Assembly: GCF_007004765.1 (NCBI RefSeq)
Contig: NZ_VIKR01000005.1
Span: 434,001-498,000, forward strand
Length of the DNA: 64,000 nt
From: Aliikangiella marina
GTDB taxonomy: Bacteria > Pseudomonadota > Gammaproteobacteria > Enterobacterales > Kangiellaceae
Direction: 5' to 3'
In this document: positions 51,311-60,910 of the stretch, piece after piece
How the letters are laid out: each line of letters begins with the position of its first letter
How positions within the stretch are numbered: position 1 is the stretch's first letter
Made by a program: the position numbers and the translations under genes
The notes under the pieces: model-generated
Databases searched by the model: none
Told to the model about the DNA's origin: nothing
Seen by the model: only the letters and a program-made list of their open reading frames with translations

Positions 51311-52027
51311 TTGGAGTCAATCTTAAGTGCAGGTATTGATATTTTGCAGGAATTTCAAAGAAAAATACGCAGTTTTGTCCGACGCGAGGGAAGAATGACT
51401 GCTGGGCAAGCTTCAGCCTTTGAAGAGCTTATGCCCAAATATGGTTTTGAATATAGGTCCGAGGCATTGGATTTGAAGGATTTATTTGGCAATGACCATC
51501 CAGTGGTGATGGAAATTGGTTTCGGCATGGGGGCCTCTCTTGCAGAACAAGCGGCCAATAATCCTCAGCTAAACTATTTGGGGATCGAGGTTCACCGCCC
51601 AGGGGTAGGCTCACTGCTCGCGAGGGTGAGAGAGGGCGGCCAGACTAATATTCGAGTTGTTTCGCATGATGCTGTTGAAGTGCTTGAGCATATGATTGCA
51701 GACAACGCACTCGACCGAGTGCAACTTTTTTTTCCAGATCCGTGGCACAAAAAACGTCATCACAAGCGCCGTATCGTCAAGTCGGACTTTGTCCAACAAT
51801 TGTATAGAAAGCTTGCCCAAGGCGGTATTTTTCATATGGCTACCGATTGGGAGAATTACGCACAACATATGCTTGAAGTCATGCAAGCTGAACAAGGCTG
51901 GGTTAACCTATCTGAAACCAACGACTATGTTCCAAGACCTGATGACCGTCCTATCACTAAATTTGAAAAACGAGGCGAGCGCCTCGGTCATGGTGTTTGG
52001 GATTTGATGTTTAAAGCGGACAAATAA
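51311..52027 (+). CDS. trmB: tRNA (guanine-N7-)-methyltransferase
   Basis: This enzyme methylates G46 in the variable loop of tRNAs using S-adenosylmethionine. The SAM-binding loop is EIGFGMG and the signature is [16 protein letters not shown], with the conserved [10 protein letters not shown] near the C-terminus. The full frame gives 238 residues from TTG 51311; TTG 51344, which has AGG about 9 bases upstream, gives a size nearer the family norm, so the start is uncertain. It is followed 17 bases later by glpE on the same strand. Conserved and cytoplasmic. Confidence 0.95.
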   Translation: MESILSAGIDILQEFQRKIRSFVRREGRMTAGQASAFEELMPKYGFEYRSEALDLKDLFGNDHPVVMEIGFGMGASLAEQAANNPQLNYLGIEVHRPGVGSLLARVREGGQTNIRVVSHDAVEVLEHMIADNALDRVQLFFPDPWHKKRHHKRRIVKSDFVQQLYRKLAQGGIFHMATDWENYAQHMLEVMQAEQGWVNLSETNDYVPRPDDRPITKFEKRGERLGHGVWDLMFKADK

Positions 52028-52044
52028 CTGTGGCAAAAGAGTAA

Positions 52045-52368
52045 ATGATGAATCTATTTGAGCGTATTTCGATAAACCAGGCAGAAGAGCTAATTAATTC
52101 ACAGGAAGCATTGGTCGTCGATGTGCGTGATCCTAATTCATTTTCTCAAGGCCATATTGAAGACGCGGTGCGGATAGACAACGCAAACGTCCAAGCGTTT
52201 ATTGATTCTGCCGATAAATCTAAACCCTTAGTGGTGGTCTGTTATCACGGCAATTCCAGCCAGCAAGCAGCAGCCGTCCTTGCTCAACAAGGTTTTGAGA
52301 AGAGTTACAGTATGGACGGTGGAATGAGTGAGTGGGCACTTACAAAGCCTGTTGTCAGCGGTGAGTAA
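52045..52368 (+). CDS. glpE: thiosulfate sulfurtransferase GlpE
   Basis: This single-domain rhodanese has 107 residues. The active-site loop CYHGNSS with Cys66 is the GlpE signature, and VVDVRDPNSFSQGHI is the usual N-terminal rhodanese motif. It transfers sulfur from thiosulfate to cyanide or thiol acceptors such as thioredoxin. It starts 17 bases after trmB, so the two are probably co-transcribed; in E. coli glpE is with glpG and glpR, which are not present here. Two adjacent ATG codons are possible starts. Confidence 0.95.
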   Translation: MMNLFERISINQAEELINSQEALVVDVRDPNSFSQGHIEDAVRIDNANVQAFIDSADKSKPLVVVCYHGNSSQQAAAVLAQQGFEKSYSMDGGMSEWALTKPVVSGE

Positions 52369-52395
52369 GCTCACCGCCGCCGATTAATCGATCAT

Positions 52396-53046
52396 TCAGC
52401 TTAATTCGAGCACTTTAGCGACCAATTTGCGAATGCCTGATGCCGCTTCTAAAACATTACCTGCTAGCATGTAAGCGGGTGTACTAACCACTTTTTTAGT
52501 CTCGTCGACAATAAATTCGTCAACCGGACAGCTGATGTGTTCTCCGCCCATCGCATTGATCGCAGCGGCTGTTTCTTGGTCGGTGCCAATAGTCAGTTTT
52601 GCGGTCTCTCCGTAAATTAAGGGAATCATGGCTGGCGCGATACAAATAAAACCAATCGGTTTGTTGGCCACGACAAATGTTTTGGCTGCGGCAAGAACAT
52701 CTGCTTGGACCTCGCATTCTGAACCCTTGATTGCAAAATTACAGAGATTTTTGGCAGCCCCAAAACCGCCGGGAAAGATTAATCCATCAAAGTCTTTCGC
52801 ATCAAGCTGAGTGATAGGTTGGATGTTACCGCGTGATATCCTCGATGCTTCCACCATGACATTACGCGTTTCATTCATTTCTTCACCCGTCATGTGATTC
52901 AACACGTGATATTGATCCATATCTGGTGCAAAGCACTGATAATCAGCATGATTTTCTTCTAGCGCGAGCAGGGTCAGCACACTCTCGTGAATTTCTGCGC
53001 CATCAAAAACACCGCACCCCGATAAAACTACTGCAATATTTGCCAT
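52396..53046 (-). CDS. elbB: isoprenoid biosynthesis glyoxalase ElbB
   Basis: The 216-residue DJ-1/PfpI-superfamily protein matches ElbB: MANIAVVLSGCGVFDGAEIHE at the start, LIFPGGFGAAKNLCNFA, and the reactive Cys region GFICIAPAM. ElbB has glyoxalase activity on methylglyoxal in vitro and was linked to isoprenoid synthesis. It is cytoplasmic. It converges with glpE, stop codons 27 bases apart, and stands alone. CACCTG precedes the ATG in reverse orientation, giving CAGGTGAATCAAA, an acceptable ribosome-binding site. Confidence 0.95.
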   Translation of the reverse strand: MANIAVVLSGCGVFDGAEIHESVLTLLALEENHADYQCFAPDMDQYHVLNHMTGEEMNETRNVMVEASRISRGNIQPITQLDAKDFDGLIFPGGFGAAKNLCNFAIKGSECEVQADVLAAAKTFVVANKPIGFICIAPAMIPLIYGETAKLTIGTDQETAAAINAMGGEHISCPVDEFIVDETKKVVSTPAYMLAGNVLEAASGIRKLVAKVLELS

Positions 53047-53280
53047 TTTGATTCACCTGTTTGCCTTGGTTTTGTGAATTTATCCTATGCCTCAATTAAT
53101 AATTGTGCAATTGGATATCGCGGATATTCCATTGTGTTTGTGACAATTCGATTATGTAGCTGGTTTGAAGTGAAAATTTGCCCAATATTTGTCCATAAAA
53201 GGGGTAAATGGTTTGATCCTGAGGCGCTCCTCTGAGAAAATACGCCCCGTTTAAAAACGGCCCCTCAATTAGGAGTATCT

Positions 53281-55272
53281 ATGTCATCTCGTTTTCAATT
53301 GGCGAACGCTATTCGCGCGTTAAGTATGGATGCGGTTCAAAAGGCCAAATCAGGTCATCCAGGCGCACCGATGGGAATGGCTGACATAGCTCAAGTGCTC
53401 TGGTGCGATCATTTAAGACATAACCCCAGCAATCCAGAATGGTTAAATCGAGACCGCTTTGTCTTGTCAAATGGCCATGGTTCGATGTTAATTTATTCAT
53501 TGCTCCATTTATCTGGATACGCGCTCAGTATTGACGATTTAAAGAATTTTCGTCAATTACATTCAAAAACCCCAGGTCACCCGGAGTACGGCTATACGCC
53601 TGGTGTAGAAACTACAACCGGTCCCCTCGGCCAAGGGATTGCAAATGCGGTCGGAATGGCTATCGCGGAAAAAACTTTAGCGGCTCATTTTAACCGCCCA
53701 GGATACGATGTTATCGATCATAACACCTATGTTTTCTTAGGGGATGGCTGTTTGATGGAAGGTATCTCCCATGAAGTTTGTTCCTTGGCTGGTACTCTAG
53801 GTCTGGGTAAACTGATTGCCTTTTACGATGACAATGGTATTTCGATTGATGGTGAAGTTGAAGCTTGGTTCAGCGATGACACAGTTAAGCGATTCCGCTC
53901 TTACGGCTGGCATGTTATTGGCGGTGTTGACGGCCATGACCCGGACGCAGTTGAACAAGCGATTCAAGCGGCAAAAACCGAAACTGGTAAACCAACGTTA
54001 ATTTGTTGTAAAACCACGATTGGTTTTGGCTCGCCGAACAAATCTGGTAAAGAAGATTGTCATGGTGCACCGCTTGGCGAAGATGAAATCGAACTAGTTC
54101 GTAAAGAGTTAGATTGGCCTTATCCAGCGTTTGAAGTCCCTCAAGAGATCATGCAAGCATGGGACGCGCGTGAAGCAGGTAGTCGTTTGGAGTCTGATTG
54201 GAACGATACATTTATTGCTTATCGAGAGGCTTTTCCAGAGTTGGCAAACGAGTTAACTCGGCGATTTAATCATCGACCAACGGCAGAGTTTGAAGCGGCT
54301 GCGAAGTCCTATATTGCGGAAACTCAAGCCGCCGCCGCATCTATCGCAACCCGTAAAGCTTCTCAAAATGCGATCGAAGCCTATGCGCCTCACGTCCCTG
54401 AATTTATTGGCGGTTCTGCTGATCTAGCAGGTTCAAATCTGACGCTTTGGAGCGGCGCTAAAGGCATCACTGCCGATGATGCTGATGGCAACTATATCTA
54501 CTATGGTGTTAGGGAATTTGGAATGGCCGCAATCATGAATGGCTTAAAATTGCATGGTGGGTTCATTCCCTATGGTGGCACCTTTCTGATGTTTATGGAA
54601 TATGCGCGTAACGCGGTCCGAATGGCAGCGTTAATGAAGCAACAAGCTATCTATGTATTTACTCATGACTCAATTGGGCTTGGCGAAGATGGCCCGACTC
54701 ATCAACCAGTTGAGCAGTTGTCGTCGATGCGAGCAACCCCTAATCTAGTCAATTGGCGTCCTTGTGATGCCACCGAAACAGCGGTTGCATGGAAACTCGC
54801 AATCGAAAATCAATCAGGACCAACGGCGTTAGTCTTAACACGTCAAGGTTTGCCGACCCAGCCAAGAAGTGACGAGCAAATTGCAGCGATTGAAAAAGGT
54901 GCTTATATCCTCTCCGATTGTGAGGCAACACCTGACTTAATCATGATTGCTACAGGTTCAGAAGTTCAATTAGCGATGCAAGCTAAAGAGGCCTTGTCTG
55001 GCCATAATATTCGCGTTGTTTCGATGCCAAGTTGTGAAATATTTGAGCAACAAGATGCTGACTACAAGCAAAGTGTTCTGCCTGCTGAAGTGACTGCGCG
55101 TTTGGCTATTGAAGCTGGCCATGGCGATTTTTGGTACAAATATACAGGCTTAAATGGTGCCATCATTGGCATGTATCAGTTTGGCGAGTCAGCACCTGCT
55201 GCAGACTTGTTCAAAGCGTTCGGATTCACAGTAGAAAATGTGATCGACAAAGCACAATCACTGTTGGGCTAA
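53281..55272 (+). CDS. tkt: transketolase
   Basis: The 663-residue thiamine-diphosphate enzyme of the pentose phosphate pathway has the standard length. The N-terminal ThDP-binding domain has LSNGHGSML, and the GDG motif [10 protein letters not shown] with [10 protein letters not shown] is the metal site. The middle and C-terminal domains have the conserved His in [24 protein letters not shown] lies five bases before the ATG. It heads a run of carbon-metabolism genes in one direction: tkt, gap, pgk, fba. It transfers two-carbon units between sugar phosphates and connects glycolysis with nucleotide precursors. Confidence 0.98.
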   Translation: MSSRFQLANAIRALSMDAVQKAKSGHPGAPMGMADIAQVLWCDHLRHNPSNPEWLNRDRFVLSNGHGSMLIYSLLHLSGYALSIDDLKNFRQLHSKTPGHPEYGYTPGVETTTGPLGQGIANAVGMAIAEKTLAAHFNRPGYDVIDHNTYVFLGDGCLMEGISHEVCSLAGTLGLGKLIAFYDDNGISIDGEVEAWFSDDTVKRFRSYGWHVIGGVDGHDPDAVEQAIQAAKTETGKPTLICCKTTIGFGSPNKSGKEDCHGAPLGEDEIELVRKELDWPYPAFEVPQEIMQAWDAREAGSRLESDWNDTFIAYREAFPELANELTRRFNHRPTAEFEAAAKSYIAETQAAAASIATRKASQNAIEAYAPHVPEFIGGSADLAGSNLTLWSGAKGITADDADGNYIYYGVREFGMAAIMNGLKLHGGFIPYGGTFLMFMEYARNAVRMAALMKQQAIYVFTHDSIGLGEDGPTHQPVEQLSSMRATPNLVNWRPCDATETAVAWKLAIENQSGPTALVLTRQGLPTQPRSDEQIAAIEKGAYILSDCEATPDLIMIATGSEVQLAMQAKEALSGHNIRVVSMPSCEIFEQQDADYKQSVLPAEVTARLAIEAGHGDFWYKYTGLNGAIIGMYQFGESAPAADLFKAFGFTVENVIDKAQSLLG

Positions 55273-55380
55273 CCCATCCCAACATTGGATTAACAGGAAG
55301 TTAACCAGATTTAACAATAATAAAAAAAATCAGGTAGCGACATTACGCCGTAAGGCATTTATAACGTTTGAGGTAAAACA

Positions 55381-56379
55381 ATGACAGTAAAAGTAGCGAT
55401 TAATGGTTACGGCCGGATTGGCCGAATGGTTTTGCGTGCCATTTATGAGTATAACCGTCAGGATGAAATCAAGGTTGTCGCCATTAATTCATCACACCCA
55501 ATTGAAACTAACGTTCATTTAACAAAGTTTGACACCACTCACGGTCGTTTCACTGCCACTGTCGAAGGTGATGCAGAGAATATGTATGTTAACGGTGACA
55601 AAATTGCGATGTTAGCTGATCGCAATCCAGAAAACTTAAAGTGGTCTGACTATGATGTAGACGTCGTGCTTGAATGTACGGGACATTTTAAAGACCGTGC
55701 TGGTGCTTCAAAGCACTTTGTTGGTGGCGCGAAGAAAGTATTAATTTCTGCACCTGGTGGCGACGATATCGATAAAACCATCGTGTATGGCGTTAATCAC
55801 GACACGCTAACTGCAGACGATAACATTGTTTCTAATGCCTCATGTACAACTAACTGTTTAGCACCTGTCGCTAAAGCATTACATGACGGCTTAGGTATCG
55901 AAAAAGGATTAGTCAACACAATCCACGCCTATACTAACGATCAAAAAATTATCGATAATCAGCACAAAGATTTACGTCGTGCTCGTGCAGCTGCAATGTC
56001 GATTATTCCAACCAAAACTGGTGCGGCTAAAGCGGTTGGCTTAGTACTACCAGAATTACTCGGTCGTTTAGATGGTTTTGCGCTTCGCGTTCCAACAGTG
56101 AATGTTTCTGTTGTTGATTTAACTTTTGAAGCGTCTCGCGATACAACGGTTGAAGAAGTTAATGAAATCGTTAAGAAAGCAGCTGACAATTATGTATTAG
56201 ACTACAACACTGCACCACTTGTTTCGATTGATTTTAATCATTCGCCAGCATCTTCAAGCTTTGATGCAACTCAAACGCGCGTTAATGGTAACCTAGTTAA
56301 AATATTGACTTGGTACGATAACGAGTGGGGCTTTAGTGTTCGCATGATCGATACTGCGATCGCGATGATGAAGGCTTAA
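55381..56379 (+). CDS. gap: glyceraldehyde-3-phosphate dehydrogenase, type I, with NADP-type cofactor loop
   Basis: The 332-residue enzyme has a GYGRIGR Rossmann loop, catalytic Cys155 in SNASCTTNC and His182 in [10 protein letters not shown], and ends in [12 protein letters not shown]. The IHAYTNDQ and [13 protein letters not shown] segments are typical of GAPDH rather than erythrose-4-phosphate dehydrogenase. The position after strand 2 that usually reads INDL, where the Asp selects NAD, reads INSS here, so NADP is probably accepted or preferred, as in GapB-type enzymes. GAGG lies seven bases before the ATG. It is located between tkt and pgk. Confidence 0.95.
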   Translation: MTVKVAINGYGRIGRMVLRAIYEYNRQDEIKVVAINSSHPIETNVHLTKFDTTHGRFTATVEGDAENMYVNGDKIAMLADRNPENLKWSDYDVDVVLECTGHFKDRAGASKHFVGGAKKVLISAPGGDDIDKTIVYGVNHDTLTADDNIVSNASCTTNCLAPVAKALHDGLGIEKGLVNTIHAYTNDQKIIDNQHKDLRRARAAAMSIIPTKTGAAKAVGLVLPELLGRLDGFALRVPTVNVSVVDLTFEASRDTTVEEVNEIVKKAADNYVLDYNTAPLVSIDFNHSPASSSFDATQTRVNGNLVKILTWYDNEWGFSVRMIDTAIAMMKA

Positions 56380-56542
56380 TTGCGAGCTGAAGTCGACATA
56401 AAAGACCGATAAAATCTGAATAATTGCGACTGCTAGACAAACATTTGAGTTGTTCATTTAGCAGTCGCATTTTAGGTTTTGTCACCGAAGTTTTATTATT
56501 GATCAACTAATCGACAGCGGGTCGAATGGAGCGAAAAACACC

Positions 56543-57721
56543 ATGTCTGTTTTGAGAATGACTGATTTGGATTTATCGGATAAACGAGTTTTGATTCGTG
56601 AAGATCTTAACGTACCTTTTAAAGATGGAAAGATAACTTCCGATGTGCGCATTCAAGCAGCGTTGCCAACGATTAAATTGGCTTTGGAAAAAGGCGCAAA
56701 GGTGATGGTGATGTCCCATCGTGGCAGACCGACCGAAGGTGCCCTGACTGCCGATGAGTCGATGGCTCCGGTAGTTGATTATTTACAAAACTTATTAGAC
56801 GCACCGGTTTCGTTAGCGAGTGATTATCTTGATGGCGTGGATGCTAAAGCGGGTGAAGTCGTTGTGTTTGAGAATGTTCGAGGCAACCTGGGCGAAAAGA
56901 AAAATGATGATGAGTTAGCAAAAGCTTACGCCAGCTTGTGTGACGTTTTTGTAATGGACGCTTTTGGTACCGCGCATCGAGCGCAAGCATCAACACACGG
57001 TGTCGCTAAATATGCGCCTATTGCATGCGCCGGCCCGTTGCTTGCTGCAGAATTAGATGCGCTTGGTAAGGCTTTAGATAATCCGGCCAGACCGATGGTG
57101 GCGATCGTAGGTGGCTCTAAAGTATCTACTAAACTGACTGTTTTAGAGTCTTTGTCCAATGTTGTTGATCAGCTGATTGTTGGTGGCGGAATTGCTAATA
57201 CCTTCATCGCATCAGAAGGGCACAATGTCGGTAAATCGCTGGTTGAACAGGATTTAACTGAGGAAGCAAAACGCTTAAGCGAAGCCGCTCAAAGCCGAGG
57301 TGGTTCAATCCCTAAAACTGTAGACGTCGTTGTCGGTAAGGCGTTTTCTGAATCAACCCCTGCGGAATTAAAAGCCGTCGATGCCGTCTCTGATGACGAT
57401 ATGATTTTTGATATTGGTCCACAAACCGCGACGCATTTATGTGAAATTTTAAAGAATGCTGGCACCATCGTTTGGAATGGTCCGGTCGGCGTTTTTGAGC
57501 TTGATCAATTTGCCGAAGGTACTAAACAGATTTCCATGGCAATTGCAGAAAGCGATGCATTCTCTATTGCTGGCGGTGGTGATACACTAGCGGCAGTCGA
57601 TAAATTTGGTATTAAAGACAAAGTCTCATACATATCAACTGGTGGAGGGGCATTCTTGGAGTTTTTAGAAGGCAAAAAACTACCTGCAGTTGAAATTCTT
57701 GAACAAAGAGCAAACGGCTAG
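56543..57721 (+). CDS. pgk: phosphoglycerate kinase
   Basis: The 392-residue glycolytic and gluconeogenic kinase has the family signature [16 protein letters not shown] near residue 14-30, MSHRGRP, the hinge region, and the nucleotide-binding GGGDTLAAV and [13 protein letters not shown] near the C-terminus. It interconverts 1,3-bisphosphoglycerate and 3-phosphoglycerate with ATP. GGAG lies 11 bases before the ATG. It follows gap by 163 bases and precedes fba by 105 bases, in the order common to proteobacteria. Confidence 0.98.
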   Translation: MSVLRMTDLDLSDKRVLIREDLNVPFKDGKITSDVRIQAALPTIKLALEKGAKVMVMSHRGRPTEGALTADESMAPVVDYLQNLLDAPVSLASDYLDGVDAKAGEVVVFENVRGNLGEKKNDDELAKAYASLCDVFVMDAFGTAHRAQASTHGVAKYAPIACAGPLLAAELDALGKALDNPARPMVAIVGGSKVSTKLTVLESLSNVVDQLIVGGGIANTFIASEGHNVGKSLVEQDLTEEAKRLSEAAQSRGGSIPKTVDVVVGKAFSESTPAELKAVDAVSDDDMIFDIGPQTATHLCEILKNAGTIVWNGPVGVFELDQFAEGTKQISMAIAESDAFSIAGGGDTLAAVDKFGIKDKVSYISTGGGAFLEFLEGKKLPAVEILEQRANG

Positions 57722-57826
57722 TTTACCAAATTAATAAAGTTTACCGATTTAATAAAAGGAATAGCACCGAGTGAATTTACCCCTGGGTGCAAAGCAACGA
57801 CACTAATTAGAATTGGAGAGGAACCA

Positions 57827-58891
57827 ATGGCACTTATTTCAATGCGACAGCTGCTTGATCATGCAGCGGAACATGATTACGGCGTACCGGCATTTAACGT
57901 CAACAACTTAGAACAAATGCGAGCGATTATGGAAGCGGCCGATCAAACCGATAGTCCGGTTATCGTGCAAGCTTCTGCAGGTGCTAGAAAGTATGCGGGT
58001 GCTCCCTTTTTACGTCATTTGATCTTAGCTGCGATTGAAGAATTTCCGCACATCCCGGTCGTCATGCACCAGGACCACGGTACTTCACCGGCAGTTTGCC
58101 AACGCTCCATTCAACTGGGCTTCTCTTCGGTGATGATGGATGGCTCGCTAGGCGAAGATGGTAAAACACCAACGAGTTACGAGTACAACGTTGATGTTAC
58201 TCGCAAAGCCGTCGATATGGCGCATGCGTGTGGTGTTTCTGTTGAAGGTGAACTCGGTTGCTTAGGTTCACTAGAAACTGGTGAAGCTGGTGAAGAAGAC
58301 GGCATCGGTGCAGAAGGTAAATTAACCATGGATCAAATGCTCACTGATCCAGAAGAAGCGGCTGATTTTGTTAAGAAAACCAATGTCGATGCGTTGGCAA
58401 TTGCCATTGGTACATCTCATGGCGCTTACAAATTTACTCGTCCACCAACGGGCGACGTCTTAGCTATCGACAGAATCAAAGCGATCCATGAGCGTATTCC
58501 TAATACCCATCTCGTTATGCACGGTTCTTCATCAGTACCGCAAGAGTGGTTGGAAGTGATTAATCAGTTTGGTGGCGAAATCCCTGAAACTTATGGTGTG
58601 CCGGTAGAAGAAATTTGTGAAGGTATTAAGCATGGCGTGCGTAAAGTCAATATCGATACTGATTTAAGGTTAGCATCGACTGGCGCAATCAGAAGATTTA
58701 TGGCTGAAAATCCCTCTGCATTTGACCCGCGTAAATTCTTGGCAACAGCCACTATGGCGATGAAAGATATTTGTATTGCCCGATACGAAGCCTTCGGGAC
58801 GGCTGGTAATGCAAGTAAGATAAAAGCTATTTCGCTTGAAGAAATGTTTGGCCGCTATGAAAGTGGTGAACTAGACGCAAAAGTAAAATAG
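57827..58891 (+). CDS. fba: fructose-bisphosphate aldolase, class II (Calvin-cycle subtype)
   Basis: The 354-residue zinc-dependent aldolase has HQDHG and HGSSS segments carrying zinc and substrate ligands, [10 protein letters not shown] with an acidic metal ligand, and NIDTDLRLA near the C-terminus. The length and sequence style fit the CbbA-like subtype widespread in proteobacteria, which serves glycolysis and gluconeogenesis; there is no other sign of a Calvin cycle here. GAGAGG lies five bases before the ATG. It is the last gene of the glycolytic run and is followed by a strong terminator. Confidence 0.97.
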   Translation: MALISMRQLLDHAAEHDYGVPAFNVNNLEQMRAIMEAADQTDSPVIVQASAGARKYAGAPFLRHLILAAIEEFPHIPVVMHQDHGTSPAVCQRSIQLGFSSVMMDGSLGEDGKTPTSYEYNVDVTRKAVDMAHACGVSVEGELGCLGSLETGEAGEEDGIGAEGKLTMDQMLTDPEEAADFVKKTNVDALAIAIGTSHGAYKFTRPPTGDVLAIDRIKAIHERIPNTHLVMHGSSSVPQEWLEVINQFGGEIPETYGVPVEEICEGIKHGVRKVNIDTDLRLASTGAIRRFMAENPSAFDPRKFLATATMAMKDICIARYEAFGTAGNASKIKAISLEEMFGRYESGELDAKVK

Positions 58892-58912
58892 TCAAAATCA
58901 ATGAGTTAGATT

Positions 58913-58938
58913 AAAGGACCCCAAGGGGTCCTTTTTTA
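58913..58938 (+). terminator. rho-independent terminator of the glycolytic gene run
   Basis: AAAGGACCCC/GGGGTCCTTT with a two-base apparent loop (AA; the inner pairs open in RNA) is followed by TTTTATT. It lies 21 bases after the aldolase stop codon. Confidence 0.93.
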
Positions 58939-59237
58939 TTGTCAGCGTATTTTATCTCTGATGTGGTAAGGTTAAGATGCAACACTCTTTTTATGCATAT
59001 TTTTGCATAAATATTGACCACATCTTAAAAATAGTTAGCTGAATTGCGCAAATTGTCGGCTTTCAATTTGACCCAATAAATACTTTGCCGGCATACTGGC
59101 GACTCGTTAAGTTTTCAGCGTGTCGATGCGCATAAACCAATCAAGTCGCGGCAATGGGCATTTGCTTGGTGATCCGCACGGTGTGATTATCCAAGGTAAT
59201 AATCTGTGATCAATCTGGAATAAGAAGTTTCGAAGGA
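58939..59237. promoter_or_regulatory. intergenic region upstream of the RDD operon, with an AT-rich palindrome
   Basis: No gene is seen. At 58990-59011 TTTATGCA and TGCATAAA form a perfect 8-bp inverted repeat around a six-base centre, a shape typical of a dimeric regulator's site. It is about 225 bases before the RDD gene. The rest must hold the operon promoter, which I could not fix with confidence. Confidence 0.45.
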
Positions 59238-59933
59238 ATGCTAGACACCACCCGCGAAGTAGAAGTACCTGAAGGTATTACCCTGTCATTACCCGTAGCG
59301 AGCCTCGTTAGTCGTTCGTTGGCATTTCTTATTGATCAAGTGATCAGCTGGTTGTTAATTTTTGTTGCGATACAAATTTTTCAATTTTTGGGAAGATTCG
59401 GCGATGGCATGATTCTCATCTCAATTTTTGTTATTCAATGGTTTTATCCTGTACTTTTTGAAGTGTTCTACAATGGTCAAACTTTAGGAAAGAAAGTCGT
59501 CGGTGTTATGGTCATCAATGATGATGGTACACCAATTGATTGGTCTTCATCGATCGTTAGAAATTTGTTACGCGTGGCAGATTTTTTACCGTTTTTCTAT
59601 GCATTTGGGTTTATCTCGATGATGTTTAGCCGAGATTTTAAGCGTTTGGGAGATTTTGCTGCAGGCACCTTAGTCGTGCATAAGATGGAGCAAATAGAAA
59701 AAGATCAAAAAATTGCCCTTGATGGATTAGCACCTAAAGTACCGCTTACTTTAGAAGAACAAAGTGCGATCATTGGTTTCGCTGAGAGAACTTCGAGGAT
59801 GTCGAATTCTCGTGTGAACGAGCTAGCCGGTTATTTAGGTCCTTGGCTAGATCAGGAAAAAATTAAGCAGGGGGCTGAATCGTCTGCCGTTCAATTAACT
59901 AGAATTGCTAAGTGGCTAAGAGGTCACGCATGA
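59238..59933 (+). CDS. RDD-family membrane protein
   Basis: The 231-residue inner-membrane protein has an RDD domain (about 18-150) with three helices and the family residues in SRSLAFLIDQ, TLGKKVVGVMV and RLGDFAAGTLVVHK. The C-terminal 80 residues are soluble. Its role is unknown; RDD proteins occur next to the SpoIIM-like, DUF4129 and MoxR genes that follow. The start ATG 59238 has AAGGA immediately before it, unusually close, but no better start exists. It overlaps the next gene by four bases (ATGA). Confidence 0.9.
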   Translation: MLDTTREVEVPEGITLSLPVASLVSRSLAFLIDQVISWLLIFVAIQIFQFLGRFGDGMILISIFVIQWFYPVLFEVFYNGQTLGKKVVGVMVINDDGTPIDWSSSIVRNLLRVADFLPFFYAFGFISMMFSRDFKRLGDFAAGTLVVHKMEQIEKDQKIALDGLAPKVPLTLEEQSAIIGFAERTSRMSNSRVNELAGYLGPWLDQEKIKQGAESSAVQLTRIAKWLRGHA

Positions 59934-60910
59934 GGCAGGAAGAATTTGAGCAACGCTATCAGCCGGAATGGAAAGCCTTTCAAGATTCTATCGAAATCGC
60001 TGAAAAATTTTCGCGTCGGCGCGGTGATAATCAGAAGGTCCTCGATGGATTTGCCGAACATTATCGACAAGTTTGTTATTGTTTAGCTTTAGCCAGAGAG
60101 CGGCAATATAGCCCCTATCTTATCCAAAAGCTTGAAACTCTTGTGTTTCGCGGGCACCAAATTTTTTACCAAAAGCGACTTGGTATATTCAAACGGATTT
60201 ACCAGTTCATTGTTTTTGGCCTGCCCAATGCAGTGAGAGAGCAAGCGACTTTTGTCTGGATAGCTACGGCACTTTTCTATTTACCTGGTCTTATCGTTTT
60301 CGCCATCGTGCTGGTTTTTCCAGAACTTGTGTACGCGGTTGTTGATCCGGATATGGTGTCTAATATTGAAAGTATGTATGACCCAACTGCGGATAGACTT
60401 GGTCGTGAGCGCCAATCAGACACCGATTTCATGATGTTTGGTCACTATATCCGAAACAATATTGGGATTGCATTTCAATCATTTGCTGGTGGCATTATTG
60501 GAACGCTGGGGACTCAGTTTTTCCTAATTTATAACGGTGTCTTTTTTGGTGCTATTGATGCACACATAATCAATATCGGTTACCAAGAAACCTTTTATGG
60601 ATTTGTTGCAGGTCATAGCTCTTATGAATTAACCGGCATCGTGTTAAGCGGAGCAGCCGGTTTACAGCTCGGTTGGGCGGTTATTGCACCAGGACAATTT
60701 TCTCGTAAGCAAGCCTTAATTAATGCCGGAAAGCGTGGAATGGTATTGATGTATGGCGCAATATTTTTATTGCTTATCGCGGCTTTTGTTGAAGCATTTT
60801 GGTCGTCGATATCCAGTGTACCACCGACTACTAAATATTGGGTAGGTGGAGCAGGCTGGCTGATAGTTATTCTTTATTTCACCTTACTAGGGCGTGGTCG
60901 GAGAGTCTAG
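59930..60910 (+). CDS. SpoIIM-like (DUF95) membrane protein
   Basis: The 326-residue protein of the stage II sporulation protein M family is widespread in non-sporulating bacteria, where it belongs to MoxR-associated operons. A soluble N-terminal part of about 95 residues is followed by about five membrane helices (about 105-127, 190-225, 240-262, 280-300 and 306-323). ATG 59930 is chosen because it overlaps the RDD stop codon (ATGA) and has AGAGG six bases upstream. The next gene starts directly after its stop codon. Function unknown; a membrane complex with the neighbours is likely. Confidence 0.88.
   Translation: MRQEEFEQRYQPEWKAFQDSIEIAEKFSRRRGDNQKVLDGFAEHYRQVCYCLALARERQYSPYLIQKLETLVFRGHQIFYQKRLGIFKRIYQFIVFGLPNAVREQATFVWIATALFYLPGLIVFAIVLVFPELVYAVVDPDMVSNIESMYDPTADRLGRERQSDTDFMMFGHYIRNNIGIAFQSFAGGIIGTLGTQFFLIYNGVFFGAIDAHIINIGYQETFYGFVAGHSSYELTGIVLSGAAGLQLGWAVIAPGQFSRKQALINAGKRGMVLMYGAIFLLLIAAFVEAFWSSISSVPPTTKYWVGGAGWLIVILYFTLLGRGRRV

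Noticed and set aside
55381-56379. Erythrose-4-phosphate dehydrogenase (epd) by operon position next to pgk and fba
   Set aside because: Active-site surroundings ([21 protein letters not shown]) follow GAPDH rather than Epd.
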